The notes under the pieces are model-generated. The model saw only the letters and a program-made list of their open reading frames with translations. It was not told the DNA's origin and searched no databases. Source: a virus. From it: a stretch of 57,093 nt of DNA. Shown here one piece after another: positions 24,657-32,206 of the stretch (position 1 is the stretch's first letter; every line of letters begins with the position of its first letter). The stretch covers positions 1 to 57,093 of the IMG/VR virus record IMGVR_UViG_3300025168_017853. The stretch is one strand, 5' to 3'. The position numbers and the translations under genes are program-made.

Positions 24657-24938
24657 TTATTTTCCGTGACGCCACACCTGAACTGCATCAATTGCAGACT
24701 GCCCTCCAATGTAAAACATTGCAATCATACCCCATGTATCAGGATCCAAACCAGCACCAATTAATAGTCCTGTTGCGGTCAAGAAAACAAGTAATTTTCT
24801 AGAAACAAGCTTTTCTTGAAATGCATCCAGCGCACCTTTCTTCTCGCTGTCAGAGTAAAGAGAACTTTTAAGTTTATTAAAAGCACCTTCTTCGACTACA
24901 TCTTTTGCTTCTTCTACAATATTTGTATTTTCAGACAT
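24657..24938 (-). CDS. Holin-like membrane protein
   Basis: 93 residues with a charged N-terminus (VEEAKDVVEEGAFNKLK) and two hydrophobic segments (LLVFLTATGLLIGAG and WGMIAMFYIGGQSAIDAVQV), ending in WRHGK. Length, two helices and basic tail fit class II/III-type holins. The FYIGGQSAIDA segment recalls phage holin-family sequences. It would form membrane lesions letting endolysin (7163-8056) out. The endolysin is far away, so the lysis set is split. Assignment is by topology and context. Confidence 0.62.
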   Translation of the reverse strand: MSENTNIVEEAKDVVEEGAFNKLKSSLYSDSEKKGALDAFQEKLVSRKLLVFLTATGLLIGAGLDPDTWGMIAMFYIGGQSAIDAVQVWRHGK

Positions 24939-24948
24939 TACAATCTCC

Positions 24949-25227
24949 TTATTTTAATGGATCTTCTTGTTCAAGCATGTCAAAGATTGATTTGACATCT
25001 GCTTTTGAAAACTTTTTTTCTGTTTTATTCTTTTTATTTTCTGCAACCTGATCTAAGAGTCTAAGCATGTGTGGGCTTTCTGATAGGATTTGCTGAACAA
25101 ACTCTTCAAATACTTCTTGCATTGAAAGGCTTCTTTCGAAACAAGCAATTCTAAAAGCGGCATGTGCGTCTTTAGATATATTAAAATGCACAGATTTTTT
25201 ATTAAATCTTTCTGTTCTAGAAGACAA
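24949..25227 (-). CDS. Ribbon-helix-helix DNA-binding protein
   Basis: 92 residues from a TTG start with GGAGGAGG 4 bases upstream. Residues about 8-50 (NKKSVHFNISKDAHAAFRIA, then FERSLSMQEVFEEFVQQIL) have the beta-strand, helix, helix pattern of Arc/ParD/CopG-type repressors. The C-terminal part is basic (KKNKTEKKFSKAD). It probably dimerises and binds DNA, perhaps regulating nearby phage genes. No partner toxin is adjacent. Starts directly after the acidic tagged gene. Confidence 0.68.
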   Translation of the reverse strand: MSSRTERFNKKSVHFNISKDAHAAFRIACFERSLSMQEVFEEFVQQILSESPHMLRLLDQVAENKKNKTEKKFSKADVKSIFDMLEQEDPLK

Positions 25228-25932
25228 TCAACCTCCTCCGGACGGAAGACTTCCAGTGCCTCCTGCAAAAGCTCCAACTGCATAGTCGTCTTCTTTTACA
25301 TCAGGAACATTACTAAACTCAACAGGTTCAATTCCGTATGTCTGAACTAGAGTATCGCTAAATGCTTGGACAAAAGCGTCGCCGTAATTTTCATCAAGGA
25401 ATGTTTTTGCTCTATTGAGGACAGCTTCTTCTACGTTTAACAAACTCTTGTAGTTACTTAGAAGTCTAACAACTCTATTTGCAAACTTATCGATATCCAA
25501 GTCAGGTACTTCTTGATCATCTGCAGGTTCTGTCACAGACATGTTTTCGCTACCAGACGGTTCTGCTGGTTCGTCTGCAACTTCATCTTCTGCTTCAACT
25601 TCGGCTTCAATAGCTTCATCTTCAACTGGGTCGTCTGGTGGTGCTGCTTCATCTTCTTGTTCAAGTAAAAATCTTAGATTAAGACTACTCAAAGACTCAT
25701 TTAGTGAAGGCTCTGATCTTATTGAAGAAGTTTCATATCTTAAAAGCAACGCATCAATTTGGTCATCGACAGAATCTTTTGCAGGTTTGCTTTTTAACTT
25801 AGGTTTTCTAAAACTAACCGGGTCTTCAGGCGTGTCTGCTCCAGCAGTCTTCGGAGCCTCTTGTTCAAGTATTCTTCTTTTAAAGCTTTCTGAAAAAAGC
25901 TGTTTTAATTCTGATCTTTTCATTTTAGACAC
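25228..25932 (-). CDS. Tagged acidic protein, possible prohead core protein
   Basis: 234 residues. It starts MSKMKRSELKQLFSESFKR and continues RILEQE, a tag variant. Residues 85-145 are acidic and Pro/Glu rich (AIEAEVEAEDEVADEPAEP). A helical domain at 150-200 follows (FANRVVRLLSNYKSLLNVE), then a glycine-rich end (AFAGGTGSLPSGGG). Several (I/L)xE triplets occur. Core or scaffold protein is a guess from composition. Overlaps the superoxide dismutase-like gene upstream by 8 bases. Confidence 0.72.
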   Translation of the reverse strand: MSKMKRSELKQLFSESFKRRILEQEAPKTAGADTPEDPVSFRKPKLKSKPAKDSVDDQIDALLLRYETSSIRSEPSLNESLSSLNLRFLLEQEDEAAPPDDPVEDEAIEAEVEAEDEVADEPAEPSGSENMSVTEPADDQEVPDLDIDKFANRVVRLLSNYKSLLNVEEAVLNRAKTFLDENYGDAFVQAFSDTLVQTYGIEPVEFSNVPDVKEDDYAVGAFAGGTGSLPSGGG

Positions 25933-26629
25933 CTCTAATAATATTTAAAACTTTGTCTGCTTTTTCAAACCTTGATTCAACAACTGTCCATCTAAGTTGT
26001 TTCATCATAGCATTCATGTAAGAACTTGCATCTTTAAGATAGTCTCTATAATATGCATGTTGCCACAGATCCATAACGATAACTGGGTACATGCCTGCAG
26101 GTACATTTTGAGAATGAAGATCGATCACGCAGTTCATATAAGATTGCGTATAGATGTTTAGGTAAGTAACTGCCCACCCACATCTTGAGGACATTCCGCA
26201 AGCAATAAAATCGCGTTGCCAATCATCAAAAGTTCCAAAGTCTCTGTTTAGTCGCATATAAGACAAAGAATCCATGGATATTCTAGAATTTGCATCGCCT
26301 ATGTTTGCAAAGTATAATTCATGAAGATAAGCAGCATTCATATTGTAAGTCTCATCAATTTTTAAAGATCTAAATGCTGAGTGGTTTGAGTTAACTTCTG
26401 ACTTATCTACACTGTCTAGCTGAGCGCTTACTTTGTTAAAATCTTGAACATAGTTGTCGTAAAGTTCAATATGATTTTGAACATTCGATGGAGAAAGAAA
26501 GTCTGTCTTAAGACTAAATTGTTTTGGCTGCGCTGCAAAAGATTCATTTAAAGATTTTTTATCACTTACGCCTAGTGTTTCTTTAATAGCTTTTTTAGCT
26601 TCTTCTGTAAAAAGATCATCAAGTTTCAT
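25925..26629 (-). CDS. Iron/manganese superoxide dismutase homologue with N-terminal extension
   Basis: 234 residues. Residues about 40-230 match Fe/Mn-SOD: LSPSNVQNHIELYDNYV with His53, YNMNAAYLHELYFANIGD with His103, DDWQRDFIACG, and VIVMDLWQHAYYRDY with Asp187 and His191. All four metal ligand positions (His, His, Asp, His) are kept. SOD dismutates superoxide. A 35-residue extension MKLDDLFTEEAKKAIKETLG, ending LNES, precedes the domain. It resembles the phage tag and is absent from ordinary SODs. The usual QGSGW motif is changed to SRCGWAV, so activity is uncertain. A structural use of the fold is the alternative. Confidence 0.8.
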   Translation of the reverse strand: MKLDDLFTEEAKKAIKETLGVSDKKSLNESFAAQPKQFSLKTDFLSPSNVQNHIELYDNYVQDFNKVSAQLDSVDKSEVNSNHSAFRSLKIDETYNMNAAYLHELYFANIGDANSRISMDSLSYMRLNRDFGTFDDWQRDFIACGMSSRCGWAVTYLNIYTQSYMNCVIDLHSQNVPAGMYPVIVMDLWQHAYYRDYLKDASSYMNAMMKQLRWTVVESRFEKADKVLNIIRGV

Positions 26630-26877
26630 TATACTGCCTCATATTTGCCAAAGTCTTCTTCTGTCAATTCCATATATACTTTTTTTTCACCGCTAGGGCC
26701 ATAGTATCTATAGCACTTGACAACAGGTTTTTCTCCGTCAAAATTAATTTCTTCAATAGTATACTCATGTTTTGTATTCTTGTCTCTAATCAAAAGACCA
26801 GAAGACAGCATGTCCATTGTCTTTCCTTTTAGTTTACCACCTTTTAGTGATAATGTCTCTATAATCTTTTTATACAA
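26629..26877 (-). CDS. Small beta-rich hypothetical protein
   Basis: 82 residues. MYKKIIETLSLKGGKLKGKT, then LLIRDKNTKHEYTIEEINF, GEKPVVKCYRYYGPSGEKK, ending EEDFGKYEAV. The pattern suggests a small beta barrel. Overlaps the SOD-like gene by one base. No family recognised. Confidence 0.62.
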   Translation of the reverse strand: MYKKIIETLSLKGGKLKGKTMDMLSSGLLIRDKNTKHEYTIEEINFDGEKPVVKCYRYYGPSGEKKVYMELTEEDFGKYEAV

Positions 26878-26892
26878 AACATTCTCCTATTT

Positions 26893-27294
26893 TTAAAACT
26901 TTCTGACTTTAATGCCTGCATCTATAAGTATATCTATTCCGTTAGACTGTTCATATCTTTCTAAATAAATTACTTCATCAATTCCTGCATTTACTATTTT
27001 TTTAGCACACATTGTGCAAGGTGATAAAGTAACATACATTTTTTTATATTTTGGATTGTTATAGTCTAGCTTGATTAATGCGTTATCTTCTGCATGAATA
27101 AAACCACTCTGGCCAACTACCAACGAGTCTCTTTCATTGCTTCCACCTTTTTGATCACCATTGTACCCTATAGAAAGAACTTGTGTATTTTCTCCATTGA
27201 CAATGATTGCACCCACTTTGTGTTTTGAATCAGGGCTTCTTCTTGATATTTGAACAGCAAAATTTGCCCATATTTCATCCCATTCAGGTCTCAT
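26893..27294 (-). CDS. dCMP deaminase family protein
   Basis: 133 residues with the zinc deaminase signature: His67 and Glu69 in FIHAEDNAL, and Cys93/Cys96 in SPCTMCAKKIVNAGI. VGAIIVNGENTQVLSIGYNG precedes. It is of the dCMP/cytidine-type fold; in T4-like phages the enzyme turns dCMP into dUMP for dTMP synthesis. It overlaps the DHH gene, and ThyX, thymidine kinase and dUTPase are also in the window, supporting this use. Subfamily by sequence alone is probable. Confidence 0.9.
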   Translation of the reverse strand: MRPEWDEIWANFAVQISRRSPDSKHKVGAIIVNGENTQVLSIGYNGDQKGGSNERDSLVVGQSGFIHAEDNALIKLDYNNPKYKKMYVTLSPCTMCAKKIVNAGIDEVIYLERYEQSNGIDILIDAGIKVRKF

Positions 27295-28150
27295 TTTTTT
27301 CTTCTATTTCTTGAACTTCTTTGTCAAAAATGCTGTCAATAACATAATCACCGGGTAACCTAAATCCTGCGGCTTTTTTATGACCGCCGCCACCGAACTT
27401 TTTTGAAACTTCTGACACATCTATTGTATCATGAAACGCTCTTAGACTAACTTTAATATCTCTATCGTCATGATCATAGTACCATATCATTGCAAAATCA
27501 CAGTCCGGTGAAAGTCTTGCACCTATTTCAGACATCCAATGAGATGCATTAACAACCATTACATGTTTTCCATCAAGCATTCTAGCAGAAGCTTTTTCAC
27601 AAACTTTTTTAACTACTGTCTTGCTATACGCAAGAATATATGAACCACGTTTAATTGCATCATCAAAAACTGAATCATCTTCAAATTTTTCAAACTCTTC
27701 AAAATTAAAAGGAACCATATCGAATGCAGCAGAAAACTCTTTTGAATATTCAAGTTCCCACTTCCACAAGTCTCTGTCTTGAATATATCTTATAAATTTC
27801 GGTGGTTCTTTTCCTGGGTGGAAAAACTCCCAAGCAAGCATTGCACCACTTTTTGTCATATCAAAGTGTGTATTTGATATATCATGAAGTTCAACCATTG
27901 CTGACTTGTGATGATCAATAACCATCAACTCGTTTGCTTCTTTAATCATCTTTTTTGTAACAGCATTGCTGAAAGAAAAATCTAATATTACTACATTTTT
28001 TCCATTTACATCAGGCGGTTCAACTCCATGCTTACATGGAAAATATTCTGCTCTGTTTCCTAGTTGTTTCCATGCTGAATAAGCAGCACCAAAACCATCT
28101 GTGCAATTTGCGTGAAAAATTACACAGTTTACGCTTGTAGGCTCTAACAT
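27284..28150 (-). CDS. DHH-family phosphoesterase
   Basis: 288 residues. DHH motifs: HANCTDGFGAAYSAW, VILDFSFS, and VIDHHKSAM near residue 80. The DHHA1-like C-terminal glycine motif is KKFGGGGHKKAAGFRLPG. Family members cleave short oligonucleotides (NrnA), pAp or cyclic dinucleotides. In a nucleotide-metabolism operon, degradation of nanoRNA or signalling nucleotides is plausible. Substrate not determined. Overlap with the deaminase gene is 11 bases. Confidence 0.9.
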   Translation of the reverse strand: MLEPTSVNCVIFHANCTDGFGAAYSAWKQLGNRAEYFPCKHGVEPPDVNGKNVVILDFSFSNAVTKKMIKEANELMVIDHHKSAMVELHDISNTHFDMTKSGAMLAWEFFHPGKEPPKFIRYIQDRDLWKWELEYSKEFSAAFDMVPFNFEEFEKFEDDSVFDDAIKRGSYILAYSKTVVKKVCEKASARMLDGKHVMVVNASHWMSEIGARLSPDCDFAMIWYYDHDDRDIKVSLRAFHDTIDVSEVSKKFGGGGHKKAAGFRLPGDYVIDSIFDKEVQEIEEKNET

Positions 28151-28158
28151 TTTTTCTC

Positions 28159-28734
28159 CTAAATTTCAATGTTGGAGTGGTGTCTTAAACACCTTGCTTC
28201 ATACATATCTTCTCCACCAACTTGAATCACATCAGAGTTTGAAAACTCATCTTTTCTCATTGTGTAAGAAGCATCTGATCCGCAGACAGTACATACTGCC
28301 TTGCATTTTTTTATTTTTGTTGCGTGTCCTAAGAGTGTACATACTTCTTCAAATGAAGAAAGTGAAGAAGAAAGATCTAATGTCGATACTAAAACGTCTA
28401 TTCTTTTATCATAGAAGAAATTCAAACATACATTTGCAATGTCATCAATCATAAAAGCTTCGTCAATCGCTATCGCATCAGGTAACTCTTTATCTTTAAA
28501 AAAATCTAGAATGTCCTGACCTGTACTTATTAAGACACAAGGAACTTTATTTCCTCCATGTGTTACAATAAATCCTTCTTGAGTGTACCTGTTGTCCATC
28601 TTTGGCTTAAAACACACGATATCTTTCTTAGCAAACTTATATCTATCTACCTGCTGAAGTAATCTTGTAGATTTTCCACTAAACATCGGTCCAACATACA
28701 GGTTTAAGTTATGAATCATTTTAGTTGCCACCAT
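28159..28734 (-). CDS. tdk: Thymidine kinase (type II)
   Basis: 191 residues. P-loop GPMFSGKS at residues 15-22, the lasso/AIDEAFMIDD Walker B region, and a zinc site: CTVC in KCKAVCTVCGS and a C-terminal Cys/His in YEARCLRHH. It phosphorylates thymidine to dTMP. A normal, short type II kinase. It overlaps the epimerase gene upstream by 19 bases. An alternative start exists at the internal Met (MIHNLNLYVG), five residues in, which would reduce the overlap. Confidence 0.92.
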   Translation of the reverse strand: MVATKMIHNLNLYVGPMFSGKSTRLLQQVDRYKFAKKDIVCFKPKMDNRYTQEGFIVTHGGNKVPCVLISTGQDILDFFKDKELPDAIAIDEAFMIDDIANVCLNFFYDKRIDVLVSTLDLSSSLSSFEEVCTLLGHATKIKKCKAVCTVCGSDASYTMRKDEFSNSDVIQVGGEDMYEARCLRHHSNIEI

Positions 28735-29774
28735 CGAATTGTTTCTTCAAGACCTTCCCAGAAAGTTACCAATGGCTTATAACCCAACTCCGCAGTTGTT
28801 CTCGAAAGATCAGCAAGCGTGTGCTTGACATCGCCTATGCGCTCAGGTGTGTGTTCGACTTTAACATTAAAGTTTTCTTTGAAAAAGTTTAGAATATCAT
28901 TGTTTGACACACTAGTACCACAAGCAACGTTATAACATCTTCCTCTAAACCCAGACGGACCGAATCCGTGCTGATCTGAGTTTGCTGCTAAAATGTTTGC
29001 GTGAACTACATTATCAATGTAGCACATATCTCTTGTTTGCTCGCCATCACCGTCTGACCTTAACGGAAGATTATTTTTTGTAGCATGACACCACGCAGCC
29101 ACTGCTGTAGAGTAAGGTGAGTCACCTAGCTGACCCGGCCCGAAGACGTTAAAGTACCGAAGGCACACAATGTCAATATCATAAAGATCGCATGCCATTT
29201 TTGCGTAGTCTTCTATAGCAAACTTTTGCCAAGCATATGGTGATTTAGGAAGAATTCTTCCGCGCTCGTATTCATGTGTGGGCCTTGACTCTGCTCCGCC
29301 ATACACAGAAGAAGATGAAGCCCAAACAATTCTTTTGACATGACCTGCCGCAGCTTCAAAAAGCATAACTGTTTTTAATATATTTTCAGAAGTTGTTTCT
29401 GAAGGATTTTCAACAGAGTATGAAACTCTAGGAATTGCAGCTTCATGAAATATTACATCGTAGCTGTCGAAAGTAATATGGTCTAACATTCCTTGTGATG
29501 CCAGGTCATCTTGTATTACAAGAATTGTGTCTTTTCCTCTTTCTTCAAATTGAACAGGTGACACATTTGCTTGTCCGGTTGGGCCAAGCGATCTATAAAA
29601 ATGAGAAATAAAGTCACTGCTAGGAAGTACTCTTGTTTTTTGATCAGCAAGCGATTCTAGACTGCCGCCTGTCATGTTGTCAACAACGTCGACAAGCCAC
29701 CCTTCCGATACTAGTTTTTTTGCAATGCTGGATCCAATAAACCCACAGCCACCTGTAACTAAAGCCCTTTTCAT
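28716..29774 (-). CDS. NAD-dependent sugar epimerase/dehydratase
   Basis: 352 residues of the extended SDR family. Rossmann motif GGCGFIGS near the N-terminus, then SSSSVYGG and the catalytic SPYAWQKFA (Tyr...Lys). FNVFGPGQ follows, typical of UDP-glucose/galactose epimerase-like proteins. Acts on nucleotide sugars. A second member at 35731-36747 and the PMM/HldE-like pair suggest a nucleotide-sugar pathway for glycan synthesis. Exact substrate unknown. Confidence 0.9.
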   Translation of the reverse strand: MKRALVTGGCGFIGSSIAKKLVSEGWLVDVVDNMTGGSLESLADQKTRVLPSSDFISHFYRSLGPTGQANVSPVQFEERGKDTILVIQDDLASQGMLDHITFDSYDVIFHEAAIPRVSYSVENPSETTSENILKTVMLFEAAAGHVKRIVWASSSSVYGGAESRPTHEYERGRILPKSPYAWQKFAIEDYAKMACDLYDIDIVCLRYFNVFGPGQLGDSPYSTAVAAWCHATKNNLPLRSDGDGEQTRDMCYIDNVVHANILAANSDQHGFGPSGFRGRCYNVACGTSVSNNDILNFFKENFNVKVEHTPERIGDVKHTLADLSRTTAELGYKPLVTFWEGLEETIRWWQLK

Positions 29775-29805
29775 TTAATCTCCTTGATAGTATATGATCT
29801 TGTAC

Positions 29806-29844
29806 TTATTACAATCTTACAAAGTTAAGAAAGTTATTACAATC
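29806..29844. repeat. 11-bp direct repeat TTATTACAATC, two copies
   Basis: Identical copies at 29806-29816 and 29834-29844 (period 28) in the 68-bp gap before the epimerase gene. On the minus strand each reads GATTGTAATAA. A TTGACA-like hexamer lies just upstream on the minus strand (about 29846-29851). It may be an operator or promoter region; AT-rich chance similarity is possible. Confidence 0.4.
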
Positions 29845-30763
29845 ATTTGTCAACTATAATATGCCCAGAACCTATTTTTAAATTAATTTTGCACATTTTA
29901 ATGTCGCTACATTCTGACAGTCTTGAAAAAACATCTCTTGTAAGTGACTTGATAAAATTCATATCATACGGGAGTGTCTGCTTTGTCTCTGAAGACCTTA
30001 GGTAGAACTGCCCATATAGAAACTCATTTCTTAGTACAAAGTGGCACAGAGATAAACAGGAGTCATCTGTGTATATAAAACGACGTGACTCATGAGTTTC
30101 AATTCTATTGTATTCATTTATCCCTAATAATTCTGCATCAATCTTTTTTAATAACTGTCTTCTTATTTTGTCATAATATACTTTTTCTTTTTCATATCTA
30201 AGCATTTCTTCAGACACATCTTCAAAAGACCCGCTGTCATAGTGTGTTATAGACATGCCGATTTTTTCTAAAGATTCTTCACAGGCTGCAGATGTCATAA
30301 ACATATTTGAAAGACTGTGAAATTCTCTTCTTTGAAAATGAGATCTAAGATTGTGGCAGATGTAAGCAACCATGTTTTTGTCAATTTCTGTTTTTACTGT
30401 TATGACATTGGGATAGCTTTCAAGCTCTTCTGCAGCTTCTACAAAAAGATCATAAACTTTTTTTAGCGAGATTAAGTTTTGAATCTCGTCACCTCGCTTA
30501 TTAAATCTTTCTGCAATTACATTCCACTCAGGTAAAAGAAGAATCATAACATTGTTCAAGTTTGATAGTTCTGTCTTGAGTGCTTCGACGTGAAAATAAT
30601 CGCTTCTTCCGTATAACCTTGCGTAAACAACCATAGAAAGTGCAGATCGATCTTGAACGTTCCAGCAATAGTCAGTTTTTTCATGAATCATCTGATATAG
30701 GGTTGTCTTTCCACTCAGGTCAGGACCTTCAAGGCTAATCTGGTTAATAGGTGTTATTCTCAT
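29843..30763 (-). CDS. P-loop nucleotide kinase-like protein
   Basis: 306 residues. A Walker A motif [12 protein letters not shown] lies at residues 14-25, followed by [16 protein letters not shown], similar to thymidylate kinase-type DR(Y/S) regions. The C-terminal half (160-306) is an unassigned domain. The N-terminal 150 residues resemble dNMP kinases. It lies among nucleotide-metabolism genes and overlaps guaC by 4 bases (ATGA). A deoxynucleoside monophosphate kinase fused to an unknown domain is the best description. Confidence 0.75.
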   Translation of the reverse strand: MRITPINQISLEGPDLSGKTTLYQMIHEKTDYCWNVQDRSALSMVVYARLYGRSDYFHVEALKTELSNLNNVMILLLPEWNVIAERFNKRGDEIQNLISLKKVYDLFVEAAEELESYPNVITVKTEIDKNMVAYICHNLRSHFQRREFHSLSNMFMTSAACEESLEKIGMSITHYDSGSFEDVSEEMLRYEKEKVYYDKIRRQLLKKIDAELLGINEYNRIETHESRRFIYTDDSCLSLCHFVLRNEFLYGQFYLRSSETKQTLPYDMNFIKSLTRDVFSRLSECSDIKMCKINLKIGSGHIIVDK

Positions 30764-31851
30764 CTTACAAATACTCCGTTAAACTGCTGAGTTACTCTAA
30801 CAAAGGTGGTGCACTTGCTAAGTTGTTTTAAAGAAGAAGCACCCACGTATGTGCATGTAGATCTTAACCCACCAAGTAGATCTTTTACAGTATCATCAAC
30901 ACTTCCCTTATACGGAACTTCAACTGTCCTACCCTCTGAGGCTCTGTAGGCAGCTACGCCGCCTTTGTGCTTTTTCATTGCTGTATCGGAGCTCATTCCA
31001 TAAAATTGAACAAACTTCTTTGTCTCAACAACTGGCTTAAGAAGAGATCCATCAATATCAACTTCGTACTGGTGTGTCTTAAATTTCTTTTCGATTATTT
31101 CTCCGCCGCCTTCATCGTGACCTGAAAACATTCCGCCCATCATAACAAAGTCTGCGCCTGCTGCGAAAGCCTTTGCAACGTCTCCCGGGCATGTACACCC
31201 ACCATCAGCAATGATATGCCCGCCTAAGCCGTGTGCTGCGTCAGCGCATTCTATGATTGATGAAAGCTGTGGGTATCCTACTCCTGTCTTAATACGTGTC
31301 GTACAGACGCTACCTGGCCCAATTCCAACTTTGACAATATCAGCTCCTGCAAGAATTAGTTCTTGAGTCATGTCAGCAGTGACAACATTTCCAGCAATAA
31401 GTGTTATATTCGGATTTCTTTCTTTAAAGCGTCTTACAAAGTCAACAAAATATTCTGAATATCCGTTTGCTACATCAATACACACAAACTTTATGTCTGC
31501 CTCGTAGCTGTCGATGATATTCTGAGTTTGTTCTAGATCTGAAGTTGATATACCTGTAGATATAATAGTAGTTGACGAGACTAATGATTTGCCATTTTCA
31601 GCATAGTCGTCTCGATTGTATGACTTTATTAGGCATGTCATGAGACCATGCTTGTTTAGTGCACTTGACATGTCAAATGTACCTACACCATCCATGTTTG
31701 CAGCAATAATTGGTATGCCTTCCCATACCGTGCCATTTCTAAACGTGTATTCTCTTTTGAGAACTACATCTTTTCTACTCCTAGCCTCTGACCGCTTGGG
31801 TCGAATTAACACGTCTTTAAAATCTAATTTTAAATCCTCTTCAATCCTCAT
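30760..31851 (-). CDS. guaC: GMP reductase
   Basis: 363 residues of the IMPDH/GMPR barrel. [19 protein letters not shown] contains the catalytic Cys, then [49 protein letters not shown] and [17 protein letters not shown]. These match GuaC rather than IMP dehydrogenase, which would have CBS domains and a different flap. It converts GMP to IMP with NADPH. In a phage it may shift purine pools during DNA synthesis. Confidence 0.93.
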   Translation of the reverse strand: MRIEEDLKLDFKDVLIRPKRSEARSRKDVVLKREYTFRNGTVWEGIPIIAANMDGVGTFDMSSALNKHGLMTCLIKSYNRDDYAENGKSLVSSTTIISTGISTSDLEQTQNIIDSYEADIKFVCIDVANGYSEYFVDFVRRFKERNPNITLIAGNVVTADMTQELILAGADIVKVGIGPGSVCTTRIKTGVGYPQLSSIIECADAAHGLGGHIIADGGCTCPGDVAKAFAAGADFVMMGGMFSGHDEGGGEIIEKKFKTHQYEVDIDGSLLKPVVETKKFVQFYGMSSDTAMKKHKGGVAAYRASEGRTVEVPYKGSVDDTVKDLLGGLRSTCTYVGASSLKQLSKCTTFVRVTQQFNGVFVR

Positions 31852-32206
31852 ATTTCCTCACTATGAAATTTTTTTCTATGTATTCGTGTGTCATTTCGCT
31901 TAAACCGTGCCCTGTCAAAATAGTGTAAGACCGGTTCCACTTCTTTTTTCCACCTTTTTTATCGATAACAACACCACAAAAGTTTACCTTGTCTCCAACA
32001 TGCATCTCTTTTAAGTTGATCAGCAAAAAAGTTAAGACGTTTCCTGGCTCAAACAAGGTATGCTCAGCATCACTGCGAAAGCTGTATCTAATTTTAGCAA
32101 GTCTTTTTTCTGACTTCTTAATCTTCTTTTTTCTCTTTTTATTTGACAAGTGGGCGTACTTTCGTAGCGCTCGTTGAAGCTCCCCAATTGGGGTCGTTTG
32201 ATGCAT
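31841..32206 (-). CDS. Small basic/beta protein overlapping the polymerase gene
   Basis: 121 residues with a very basic helix ([20 protein letters not shown]) followed by a beta-type domain ([20 protein letters not shown], then [14 protein letters not shown]). The ATG lies 68 bases inside the end of the polymerase III gene; a TTG further in would reduce the overlap. It could be an RNA/DNA-binding accessory. No family recognised. Confidence 0.6.
   Translation of the reverse strand: MHQTTPIGELQRALRKYAHLSNKKRKKKIKKSEKRLAKIRYSFRSDAEHTLFEPGNVLTFLLINLKEMHVGDKVNFCGVVIDKKGGKKKWNRSYTILTGHGLSEMTHEYIEKNFIVRKYED

Noticed and set aside
24250-24669. 139-codon plus-strand frame
   Set aside because: It is the reverse of the spanin-like genes; Ser/Phe-rich composition reflects antisense of charged coiled-coil codons.
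25541-25948. 135-codon plus-strand Ser/Ala-rich frame
   Set aside because: Antisense of the acidic Glu/Ala-rich region of the tagged gene; no start signals.
30760-31851. IMP dehydrogenase
   Set aside because: No CBS domains, and the GMPR-specific blocks around GGMFSGHDE and the C-terminal [10 protein letters not shown] fit GuaC.
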